A DNA stretch of 64,000 nt, taken from Hetaerina americana (taxonomy: Eukaryota > Arthropoda > Insecta > Odonata > Calopterygidae). Below, in pieces: positions 43,401-53,775 of the stretch (the first letter of the stretch is position 1; each line of letters starts with the position of its first letter). The notes beneath the pieces were generated by a model, which saw nothing but the letters and a program-made list of their open reading frames with translations, made no database searches and was not told the DNA's origin. The stretch covers positions 27,233,830 through 27,297,829 of the forward strand of contig JAKTNV010000003.1 of NCBI GenBank assembly GCA_022747635.1, given 5' to 3'. Position numbers and translations under genes: made by a program.

Positions 43401-46400
43401 ATTTTGTTTGGCCTCAGTTATCAATTATTTCATTTCATTATTTATGGATGCTTAGTTTTAAGGTCAAGCGAGATTTTCCGTTGGACGTCATCTTTTGTAG
43501 TAGCTGCTGAAGATTGTAAAATGTTGGGAGTAGAACAAACGTTTAGGTATGAAAATACTATTTTTCTAGAGATATTTTTTTGAATTATACCCGCGTATTT
43601 TTTTACCTGTTAATTAATGGTAAGTTTTTATGCTGAAGACTACTTTAAGGCAACATAGATAGTTATTTATTTTTAATTTGTGATAGAATTATGTCATTCG
43701 TCAGTATCAGCCAAAAAATAACGTGGATCCTGCGAGGACATTGGATCAATCTTGCTTTACACACTACCGTTGCGAATACTACCTTGATCAAAAATTTCCC
43801 GGAATTTATTCAGAAAATTAAAAATACAAGTTTATTCATCTAAATCTATATTGTCCCCTTCAAAGTAATCCCCATCGACTGCAACACACTTATGCCAGCG
43901 CTTGATCCAATCCTCGAAACATTTTTTATATTCGGTTTTCGGTATGTCCATCAGTGCTTCCTGCGATTTTTCCATTACTTCCTCTCGGCTGCTAAAACGC
44001 GTTCCCCGTAATGGTTTTTTAACTCGATTGAACAGAAAGAAGTCACAGGGAGCCAAATCAGGTGAATTCGGTGGCTGTTGGATGGTATTTGTTGCATTTT
44101 TCGTCAAAAAATTACGAATAATGATAGCACTGTGCGACGGTGCGTTATCATGGTGCAAAATCCACGAGTTTTCTGCCCACATTTCTGGTCTCTTTCGGCG
44201 AATTGCTTCACGCAAACGTCTCATAACGCCCAAATAATACTCTTTGTTTACTGTCTGGCCTTCTGGCAAAAATTCATGATGCACCACACCGTTGTAATCC
44301 ATGAAAACCGTCAGCATTGCCTTCTTTTTTGACTGAAAACGACGTGGTTTTTTTGGTCTCGGCTCATTTGGTGAACGCCATTCACTTGCCTGATGTCTGG
44401 ATTGCGTGTCGTACTCATAAACCCACGTCTCGTCTCCAGTAATGATCCTTTTGATGAATGTGGGATCGGATTCAGCCTCGCAAATCATGTCTTTTGCGAC
44501 GTCAACACGGTCTCTTTTTTGCATGAAATTGAGGTCTTTCGGCACCAACTTTGCTGCTACACGACGGAAACCCAAATCATTAACCACAATGTCTTGGGCG
44601 GATCCATAGGCAATGTTCAAGTCCTCCGCTATTTCTCTGATGGTTAATTTGCGGTTATTGACCAACATTTCTTTTACTTTATCAATTTTTTCACTGACTT
44701 TCGATGTCGATGGTCTGCCACTGCGTTCATCATCTTCGATTGACTCACGACCACTTCTGAACCGCTCGTGCCACTGGTAAACGACCGTTTTTTTAGAGAA
44801 TCGTTGCCGAAACACTTTTCCAACATTTCCAACGTCCGTGCGCCACTAAATCCGTTTTTTACGCAAAATTTAATACAAGTTCGTTGTTGCAAATTTAAAT
44901 CCATTTCTGCAATTGTAAAAAATCGCCAACACACACAGAGATAGATGTACTCTTGGCTACGTAACTTTTGCAAATGTCAAGTTATGACACTAAGATTTAA
45001 AGGGAATATCAACAACAGATGTACCAATTTAACAAAAAAAACAGAACTCAAATCGGAACGATGGGAGCGCCACACGGTGGTTATTCCGGGAACTTTTTGA
45101 TCAAGGTAGTATGATGTGCATTGATTATGTGTTGATGTAGATTTTATTTTTGCGGAATTTCTTTTTTATGTCATTTCAATTTCATGCGAGGAAGATGAAT
45201 GTAGTTTTAGGATTTTTTTCGTGTCCAATAATCCTTCGAAAGTCTTTACACATATGAAGTTGAGTAGTTTTCTCATATATGTTGTTTCCCGTTGAGTTTT
45301 TTTCGGCTAATGAGAGTTAAGTAGTGCTATTTTGGGAATGCACACCACACTGCCAGTTGAAGTACTCTACCGGTTGAAAGCTAAATTAAGAAGAATGAAG
45401 TGTCATGTTTTGTTATGGGTGGTGCCGGTCTAGATGAACATTCCGCTTTCGTTTCTGTGACTTCAATTACTCATACCTTGAGGTGTAACTAGATATAATG
45501 TCATCAATTTTTTGTACTGAATTCCCCAGAGATATCCTTACTATTTTTCTTCTCTTTATGGCAATGACCTTTAGTGTTGTGCCTACATGGTTTGTAAATC
45601 CCTTTCTTCGTGACACTAATTTTCGTCCATTTGTCACCGCATTTTTTTAATGAAATCTTACATGTGTATATGCGAAGTAGTTGACCACCTTCTTTCTCGC
45701 CAGTCTCTATGTATCTAAAAGTAAATTTGTTAGTATTTGTAGTTTGCTAATATGTAGTCTTGTAATGCCAGCACATGCATTACCATGCGTGCAACATGCA
45801 CATTTTACTGATTAAATTTAATGTATGTTATATTTGTGTTTGGAACTATTTTAGGGGATATTCTTGAATTGTTTAGTTGAGAATCGGGATCCTGGATGTT
45901 TATAAGCAGATTCTTACGTCTTTATAACCCCTTTTCTCTGCATGCAATCCTTTCATTCGCGCATCGACCCTTACTGCAATCAGAAAAACGTAGGAATGCG
46001 CTCGAGATGACTGCTTTCAACAAATTCACGATGAACTCTCTGGTGGAAGCTCTGCTGCACTATTTAGCCACTGCATCTTCTATTGTATCTTCTGTGTGTT
46101 TTTGTAAATTCTTATTTTTTCTATCATTCGAGTTTTTATTCGTTGGATATAAAAAATGAGACGAATGCGCTCTCGGTTTAATACAACACAAGATGAATAT
46201 TAATTTGCTCCTTAATAGTTGTTAGCGTCTCTTTCCTATTCGATCTTTGACAGATCTTGATCCTCCTTTTCTAAATGCAACCATGTTGTGGTGAAAATAA
46301 TCATACTCCATTATCTGAACGGCCAACAACCATGGAAAATGAAGAAAACGGCAGTACTGTTAAAAAGTCAGGATTTCTTTTTCAAGTATTCCGCGAGCTC

Positions 46401-48807
46401 ATTAACGCAAGGCTTATTCTGCTCCTCTCAATCTTATATGTGAAACTCCGAGCGACAGTTAAAAAATTGGAACCCCAAGTAGGCTTTTCAGTTTCTTTCA
46501 AAAACGAACAACTCGTATTTGTTCCATTATGCTAGCTGATTTTTCTTGAATTAACAATCTTAGTATATGTATTCTAAAAATTATCATTGAAAATAGTTTA
46601 ATTGTTGTTATTGGGCTTTCATTGTTGTGGTCTATTTCGTATCTATTTGTGCATTTTTTACATTTTATCAGATCTAGATGGCAAATGAAGCTTTTAATCA
46701 TATAATGCATTGCACGCAATGCTGTAGACATAAATGTGACAAGAAGTTGTTGTATGTACATATATCCAAGGTATATCGGTTGTAACTAATATGAGTAAAA
46801 AGAAAATAGTCTCGCCGGCATGTCGGAATTTAACTTTTTTCTCAGAGCTGCAGAACCGGATAGAGCGCTAATTAAAGGGGGCAGAACGATACGCATCCCC
46901 GATATGAATCGAGGACTTCCAGAATGCATCCGTCAGGTATCTCTTTCGCGTGAAACGGTAATTGGTTCACTTAGTGGTCTGAATAATTTAAATGGAGCTA
47001 GAGTGATACTTGTCATCGCCAGACAAATTCACTGGAGAATATTCCCCGTCCTGTTACGACAGGCCCATTTTGTACCATTATCTGGTCGCGTGCGTCGTCA
47101 TTGGATGTCCAATGAAAGAGCGTAAAACGGTTCGCTAGTTATTGACCGAACAGAAATACTCACATCCACAGGTAGACATGATTTTAGAGCGTATTTTGCG
47201 TAATATGACTAACGAATGTTTGAACCAGATGAATCGGCCTCGGAAAATGCCGTTCGTGCCGATTTGCGGAATTGTCGGCCGGTAGATGCGTCCTGCTGGA
47301 GTGTTGCCGGCCCAGCATCATTTAGTCTTGTGTGTCGCGTGTTAATGCGACGAGTCCGGCACCACCCAAACAAAAACAAGTGGAGAAATGACGAAAGAAT
47401 GGGAAGAGAAAGGAGCTCTGGTCAACTTCACCATTCAGAAGTAAGGAGGATACAAAAATGAGTCGACGTGGTATTTAAAACAATCTTTCGAACACACGCT
47501 AGTTATATAAATTCTAGTATCCCAAATCGGGCTTAAATAGGTAAGTGGAGTTACAATTTTCAATTATGGCGTCAATGATTATTATATCAGGTAGCGCCAA
47601 CTTCGAAACCTACCTGTGGTTAGGAACGAGCGCATAGGTGGCAGCAGACCATAATGCGAGCGACAGTTTAGCATACTTTTTGATTCCGTTTTATTGATGA
47701 ATATTTTATTGACTCACCTCAGGCAGTGCTTTTCTATGGCATCCGAGATTAAGCTGTAGTAGCTGCTGATTCCATTTCGCCCAGCTGGTGGTATCAAATA
47801 TCGAAAGGTATCAAGCGACTTGTGCCTAGGAAGCGTTGGTTGACTCAGCGTTAAAAAATTCCCCCTCTTGAGTCATTTGCCCGCCATTTACGTTTGCGTT
47901 GACGCCTGCGCTGCTAGATTCGCGATATCTTGCGCAGGTAAAATCTTGATAATAAGAGATAATTTTTTTGTGGTGTAGTGCTGGAATAAAGTTGAATAGC
48001 AGATCTTCTTACTTACGTTAGTCATCAATGAAATAGCAGCAATGACACCATATTTTGTCTCACGATGATTCGTAATAGTTTCTCTATGTGCGTCTCGTCC
48101 CAGAAGAAGGTAAGTTTGATAAGTCAATCGAGACCAACAGGTTGGATTTATCATAGTATTTTGAACGAAAATCCACCCATATTCATTTCGTGTTATCTCC
48201 CATTTTGAGACAGTTGCATCGCCGGCCTTTCTTTTTAGTTTAGTTTTGTTTCCATCCCCATTGGTATTGATAAATGCCATAATGTGCTGAGAAAGGGAAC
48301 TCATTATTGAGTCCATTAATTTTATGTTGGGACTTAATGTTTTTACCCTTAAAATTATATTGATGCCTTTCCAGTTGGCATTTGGTAACAAAATGTGTTT
48401 TTCTTTCAAGGGAGAGTACATCCGTCACCCTGTCATCTACGAGTTGAGCCACAAATATGGCCTTGCAACGGAAGGATCCGACATATCTCCTCAGAGTAAC
48501 CCTCCCAATTACACCTCAGGATCTTCAGGCAGCACCCCGACCACTCCTCCGTCGTCGTGGCCTTATTGTAGGTTAGAAGAACTAAAAGAAGTGATTCGGA
48601 GAGAGATAAGAAAAGAACTGAAAATAAAAGAGGGAGCCGAAAAACTTCGTGAAGTCGCTACTGACCGGCGCTCCCTTTCGGATGTGGCGACCATTGTGAA
48701 AAAAGCCAACTCCAAGTTGGCTGAACTGCATGCAGAACTTCAAGAATTGGATTCGCAAATCATACTCACTCAGGGGCAGCATGGTGGAGTCATTAACAAC
48801 GGCCATG
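37457..48807 (+). CDS. Pkn: Protein kinase N, first two coding exons (continues past right edge)
   Basis: PKN is a Rho/Rac-activated Ser/Thr kinase with N-terminal HR1 repeats, a C2-like region and a C-terminal AGC kinase domain. It acts in the cytoskeleton and in epithelial morphogenesis. Exon 1 (37457-37480) encodes MADSGYYQ and ends at GTGAGT. Exon 2 (48411-48807, phase 0 in, phase 1 out) begins GEYIRHPVIYELSHKYG, matching the known insect PKN N-terminus, then a Ser/Thr/Pro-rich linker (residues 34-57), then the first HR1 coiled coil (about 62-127) with REIRKELKIKEGAEKLREV and SKLAELHAELQELDSQI. The join is in frame. HR1b, HR1c and the kinase domain are not in the window, so intron 2 exceeds 15 kb. 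Large 5' introns in this gene often carry alternative promoters. Confidence 0.9.
38140..38440 (+). promoter_or_regulatory. CpG-rich block and possible alternative first exon
   Basis: From 38160 to 38300 the sequence is unusually rich in CG and GGGGG runs for this locus. It is followed by ATG at 38312 and 43 codons (MICGFCKVDCISASVLARVL and onward) to a GTATGT donor at 38441. The donor is phase 1, which does not match the phase-0 entry of Pkn exon 2, so if used it would be a non-coding or differently spliced leader. Confidence 0.25.
40628..40742 (-). mobile_element. SINE fragment, six-copy family (copy 3)
   Basis: The minus strand ends with CCTATCAAACCGAACTTCGG and GTTGATAAT, the clearest example of the terminal hairpin. 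It also has the shared GTGAATTTCAC, CGTTGGGCTTAGTATTGGGT and GAACTAGCCCCCCTACCC blocks. The head is missing, as in copy 1. Confidence 0.65.
42993..43064 (+). repeat. 37-bp tandem duplication
   Basis: TCTCGGTCATCGGAAGAGAT and the bases after it, ending CCCGGAGAG, occur twice with a period of 37. The second copy is identical over about 35 bp. Confidence 0.85.
43779..45109 (-). mobile_element. Mariner transposon, nearly intact (1,331 bp)
   Basis: Flanked by TA on both sides (43777-43778 and 45110-45111). The terminal inverted repeats start CTACCTTGATCAAAAA and agree at all but one of the first 27 positions. The transposase is read on the minus strand between them. Length is typical for mariner. 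Confidence 0.92.
43832..44913 (-). pseudogene. Mariner transposase with one frameshift
   Basis: Main frame from about 44815 to 43832 encodes the transposase after its first helix-turn-helix: YQWHERFRSGRESIEDDERS, LTIREIAEDLNIAYGSAQDI, GDETWVYEYD (first catalytic Asp), LHHDNAPSH (second) and NSPDLAPCDFFLF (third). There are 34 residues between the last two Asp, the mariner D34D signature, and the protein ends CVAVDGDYFEGDN. The N-terminus MDLNLQQRTCIKFCVKNGFS lies in another frame beginning at 44902. The frames cross at a run of seven T on the plus strand (44788-44794), so one indel in a homopolymer explains the break. All three catalytic Asp are kept. If the run is a sequencing error the transposase could be complete. 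Confidence 0.88.
46810..47460 (+). other. GC-rich exon-like stretch in Pkn intron 1
   Basis: Two open frames (46820-47125, 47216-47461) in unusually CpG-rich sequence. A third frame offers ATG at 47386 with MTKEWEEKGALVNFTIQ up to a GTAAGG donor near 47439. That donor has phase 2 and does not fit Pkn exon 2. An alternative promoter or untranslated leader is possible; no family is recognisable. Confidence 0.2.
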
Positions 48808-49852
48808 GTGAGAATTCCCTTGTGTATTTTCTCCTAATATCTTACTCAACGGTTTGACAAATTGTGCTCCTCACCAGATATAAGAGGGAATTGCCCTCTT
48901 CCTTCCGAAATTTAATTTATAATGCATATATTCCTAATTAGAACTTGAAAAACGGTGACAATGACATTGCTCTTTAATACAGATAATGTAGGTCGTTAAA
49001 TGTTTGCCATACTCCCACGTGCAAGGGCATTGACGAGCCCCAATTCTATTGGTACATCTTACGTTATTTTTTTAAATTCACTTTCAATATAGAATCAATT
49101 TTTATCAAATCTTACGTGTATCTGCTGTGACCGAAGCTTCAACCGTAGATATCTTGTAAAAAATTTGGAATGATTATAATTTTAGTTAGCATTTGGGCGT
49201 AAGATCAATTTTTGTTAAAAAAATTTGATTATATTGAGCATTGCCAAATAATTGACGTTCACCAATGTCACATCGGAATCGCGTTAGATGGACGCTTGTT
49301 GCACCTTAATTATTCAAAATATATTAATTTGGTCAAACTAATACGTGTTTAAATATTCTAATCCCTGCACCATATAGTTAGGGGAGGGTATGATATGATT
49401 CCGGTTTGCATGTCAATTAAAATATGCCAATTTCATATCCTTGATTAATCATGGTCACTAGTTAGCGATGTGAGATTGGTAAAATAAAAATGGGCTAATT
49501 TCCATAGAAGTAGCTTTTGCTAACTCGGAAGAAAATGTTTGTGTTGTCGTGTTTGAAGAAAGGTGTTATAAATATGAGATAAACATTCATAATTAATAAT
49601 TGGCGAACAACATTTCCGTAAAAGTAAGTTGTGCAAGTAGTTCTTGAATTTGTATGAAACACTCGGCCGAAGAATGAGATGAGAAGTCATCGTATTGACT
49701 GCCAAAGCACATTTACCGGTTAAATGTAATTTTAAAGTGCCCTGGCGTCATATACCCGTCCGATGTACGTTATGACTGTAGCGTCCAATTTTCAATTGTC
49801 ATGCCCTTCGACGTATGATCCTAAATGCATGTTCTCCATTATTTACTTGATA

Positions 49853-49869
49853 CCCCCCCCCCCCCCCCC
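49853..49869 (+). repeat. C17 homopolymer
   Basis: Seventeen consecutive C, so G17 on the other strand. It is the longest such run in the window. Confidence 0.95.
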
Positions 49870-50284
49870 GGCACCGTGTGTTGCTGTTTCCAATTTGTTT
49901 TTCTTAATATCATCCCATTCTTCGCTAAAAGAAGTAATACTGCCTTTTTCTTTGCCAAATTTCTTTCTGTTAAAGTCAGAGCGATCGCTTTAAAAACCAG
50001 GAGAATTTCAATCTTATGGAATTAGCACATTATCTGGAAAAAAATGGAGGACAGAATGCTCCCTGCCTGTCATTTAAAAACCGCCCAAATAAAGACTAAC
50101 TATCAATCAATCAATCTATCTATTTAAAGCGTCTAAGTAAAAAAAACTCTAGGAGTAGAAAGAAGAAATGTCATAGAGACTACCAAATAATGTCCTTGCA
50201 ATTTATTTTTACTTAAATTCCTTTTATTTTTGATTACCGATAATTGGTTTGATAAACGGTTCAGAGAAAGTACGTAGTTTGGGG

Positions 50285-50510
50285 GTAAGTGTAGGTGTAG
50301 AGCGTTGGACTATTGACCGGATTCGATACCCGGGCACGCCTCAGGCCACACTCAGCTTCACCCCAGCTGTGTACCTGAATTTCCTGGTAAACCATAGGCG
50401 GCACATGCGAAGGATCTGGCCCCAACCCTGATATGTGGATTTCACACGCTGTCGAGATTAGTACTGTGTGACTTCTACCGTCACCTACTAAACCGACATT
50501 CTGGATGATT
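50285..50510 (+). mobile_element. SINE, six-copy family (copy 4, near full length)
   Basis: tRNA-like head with an A-box-like GTGTAGAGCGTTGGACTAT and a B-box-like GGATTCGATACCCGGGC, then the body with CTGTGTACCTGAATTTCCTG, GGCGGCACATGCGAAGGATC, CCCTGATATGTGGATTTCAC, and the tail GTCACCTACTAAACCGA. Together with copy 5 it shows the complete layout of the family. Confidence 0.75.
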
Positions 50511-50928
50511 ACTCTGTTTATTGTTTTTTAAATATAGTTTTGCACCTCCGCCCCGAAGTTGTCAACATTTGATTTTCTTGTCCTTATGTTTTTTAGTCTA
50601 CCTGTTGGTTATAAATGAAAATTGATTCTTAATGCAACTCCAGAAGAGCTTTCATCACCACTTTGGGCTTTGTTCTGGCGTATCAATGAGCGTAGCCGGG
50701 AAAACAATGAACTCGAATGGAAAACCTGCAAAACTCAAGAGAGTATGTTAACTACCGGAAAGTGGGGACCGTCATCCATGTATTATTCGTTATTTTACTT
50801 TATTCAGTCCAAGTCATTGCCTTTTTTATGTATATTTCTCAATTCGTAGAAATGCAGTGTCCTAAGTACTTTAACTTTTATTGCGTAACGAGTTGCCCAA
50901 ATTACGGTACTGCACCTCCTATTCAAAT

Positions 50929-51140
50929 GTTTTATTTATTTATTTTATTTATTTATTTATTCAGTATAAGTCCGAAAACAGCACATTTTGGCCTTTACAT
51001 CGAACTTTTAACAACGATAACAATGTCACATTTACAAACACCCAAGCCCTAGATGGAGGGAAGCTCACCCAGGCGGGAATCGAACCCGCGACCCTTGGAA
51101 TGGCAGACGAGGACGTTACCCCGCCGCCACCGGGGCCGGC
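50929..51140 (-). mobile_element. tRNA-derived SINE with ATTT-repeat tail
   Basis: The minus strand starts near 51140 with a GC-rich tRNA-like head: GGTGGCGGCGGGGTAACGTC as A-box region and GCGGGTTCGATTCCCGCC as a strong B box. A short body follows, and it ends in a TAAA/ATAAA repeat (plus strand TTTATTTATTTATTT, 50930-50963). The B-box half would fold as a T-arm, but the rest does not make a clean cloverleaf. It is a different family from the two other SINE types. Confidence 0.75.
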
Positions 51141-53514
51141 GATTTTCTCCGGGTATTTAAGATTTAACCCATTTTTTTCAATTCATGATTGATCTGATTG
51201 ATCATTGAGAAAGTACTATTATTTTTAATCACTCGAATGAATGATGATAACTTGATAACTCGGAAACCCGCTGACTGTGGTTTAACCACTATTAAGCCAA
51301 GTGTAACCCATCATAGGCCCAGGCCAAATCGTGCTCCTTAATCTCGTTGGCGGTATTTTCGTCGAAAATTGGGCGTATTTGTCTCCGGTGCCGTTTGTAT
51401 ATGATTATCGTCGCTGGGTGAAGGTTGCTCAACTCGTTGATTACGTCTTAAACTAGGAAGATAATCAAACGGGGACATGATGGTTTTATGGAGAGTGATA
51501 CATAATATATTTCACAGTTTCGAACTTTTAGACCAGGATTTATAATATCTCGTTAAACTGAAGGTTAAATTTATTCTTTGTACGACCAAAACCCTGTTTT
51601 ATGATCGCTAGATATGTTTAAAACTGACGTTTACACAGCTCAGTAACTCAGAGGCGTTGTTACAACAGTTACAATGTTCGCATTCGCGATTAAACAAGAC
51701 TTAAAAACCGGGCTTTAAAATGGGAAAAAATGCGAAATGAATCTAAAACAGCCCAATCCTATGCATGATTTTTTTCTTAATTTTATTTTTTTAATGTGGC
51801 ATTCCCATGGCTCTTTTTATGATGAATATGTCCGGTGAAACTTCTAGAAAGGCTAGTCAAGTTTGTTAACTTAAGCTTAGCTGGTTATCTTGTATTGTAG
51901 CTTGGTATCTTGAAGAAACTTGTATTTTCTCCGTAGCATTCAGGTCTTCTAATGTTATTTTAGTGGTAATACGCTGTAACCTGCTCTGCACTGTTATTAA
52001 TCATGTTAATCAAAATCATGGAAACTTTCTTTCAGTATATGAATGAAAACATCTGCGCCTCTGTACCTGGAACCGCATAGTACAATAAGAAAATCTATTT
52101 AGTAATCGTTGCCTATTGTTATAAAATGCAGAAAAATTGAGATCAGGGAATTTGAAAATCGAATTTCTGTGAGCACCGTAGGGTGGCTATGTAGCCAAAA
52201 AATCCTGAATAAGTGTTGTATCGAACTCCTAATACTTCTCCATTTCCACCTTTCGTTTCCGCTGCCTTCTCCTCTTTGCTTAGATTCTCACTGTATTTTT
52301 AAGTCCATATACATGGTATTTTTTTCTTTTTGTATTACGCCCATTGTAATTGGCCATGTGCTGTTTTTGGATTAAATTTGATAAATAAATCATTTTTTAA
52401 TGACTCGGAGAAATCGAGAATAGGTCAATAATAAAAATACGAAAGTGAATTTAATGATTCGGGAATCATGAAAGGATTTTATCACAATTTTATCTTCATG
52501 ATAGTAATTGGTCCTTGCCGCAGGTTATCACGAATTCAAGTTCTGTGAAAAAGTTAAAAATAATGGGAGTGGCTTGGATGATACCTCAGCAATATGACCG
52601 TAATGGCATCAGTACTTCTTGCGAATAGAAAAAATTTCCACGATAGTGTGTACATGTATATGCAATCCCACAAAATTATTTTCAATCATCCACGGTAACG
52701 GAATTCTCAATCCTTGGCCTTCGAAATTCCAATATTCATTGATATTATTCGCTTATTTCGTCCGCATGAATGTCTTTTTGTGAACGCCGTAAAGTGGCAG
52801 ATCGCAATAAAATGGCTGGTTTATATTTTGTCTAGTGAAGTTTTGTATGTTTTATTTAATTAGAAGATATGTCTTTATGATCTCCCTGTGACTCTCCAAT
52901 ATATTTGGAGTTACGGCGGATCAAAAAGCAAGCGACTTTCAGCATGTAATATTGCACTTTTGAAACCGTCTACAATATTTACATTAAATTTGAATTATTT
53001 TGATGTTATCACAATAAAAGTCGTATGCTATGAAATACAGTTTCCTATATGGCTTTAGGGGAAAATGCTATTGATTTGATAATATTTTGCGGTGAATGAG
53101 AATTTTGGCCTCTGGTAAATGCCTTGTAAACATTTTCATGGTGGTTTGTATCCGTTTTTATTGATTTCAAAATGTGACGTTGACATCTTCATAATAATTT
53201 GCGCACACGGATATGTAAAGAAGTTAAACAATTTCAAATAAAATTAGTCGCAAAAGGTTTGAATGTGTCTCAAGATTTCACATTAGATGCTAGTATAGCG
53301 TACCTTAACGAAAGGAAATGTTGTCTGTTACAAGTTCAGAGTCATTCCGGTTACCCGAGGGACAAAATTTACGGTTTTGCTAGGATTTCAATATGAAAGC
53401 ATTTTCTTTAAATGGGTGTTGCATTTCATGATATTTATTTTTGAGTCCAGCTTTGCTCATGCCACCGCTTGTGATATAGCTTAATTCAGTTAGTATGGCT
53501 AGTATATCACCACC

Positions 53515-53775
53515 ACAGTGATCAACCGAAGAGCTAGTTCGATTGGTGAGGGAGCATAGGAGGTTCACCTCGTTCTAAGCTACGTGGGGCATGAAGCCTC
53601 ACGGTGTGTGAAATTTTAACATCGGGGTATAGGGGTGTTTGCTTTCCCTGTTTGCCTGCGGTTTCCCAGGAAGATCTGATCTTGGTTAAGCTGAGGATAT
53701 CCAGATCAATTCCGAATCTAAACACCGTCTCTCCAGTCACTATCTGAACGCTCTAACCTTAAGGCTACAGCGCCC
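53515..53775 (-). mobile_element. SINE, six-copy family (copy 5, near full length)
   Basis: The minus strand runs from a tRNA-like head (AAGGTTAGAGCGTTCAGATA near 53750, B-box-like region around GGTGTTTAGATTCGGAATTG) through GGAAACCGCAGGCAAACAGG, CCCCGATGTTAAAATTTCAC and ACCTCCTATGCTCCCTCACC to the terminal hairpin TCTTCGGTTGAT. Confidence 0.65.

Larger units (their letters stand above)
37481..48410 (+). other. Pkn intron 1 (10.9 kb)
   Basis: Contains a CpG-rich block with a possible alternative first exon (38140-38440), a SINE copy (40628-40742), a 37-bp tandem duplication (42993-43064) and a nearly intact mariner (43779-45109). Another GC-rich stretch at 46810-47460 has exon-like features. 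The 47888-48421 minus-strand frame is open for 534 nt but is not recognisable. Other parts show nothing definite. Confidence 0.65.

Noticed and set aside
44078..44647. Plus-strand frames in the mariner
   Set aside because: They are antisense shadows of the transposase, which carries the catalytic motifs on the minus strand.
47888..48421. 177-codon minus-strand open frame just before Pkn exon 2
   Set aside because: It overlaps the acceptor and the first bases of Pkn exon 2 on the opposite strand, shows no known motif, and its start lies within Pkn coding sequence. It is probably chance, though a decayed transposon cannot be excluded.
51060..51140. tRNA gene on the minus strand
   Set aside because: Strong B box, but the acceptor stem does not pair properly and a SINE body with an ATTT-repeat tail follows.
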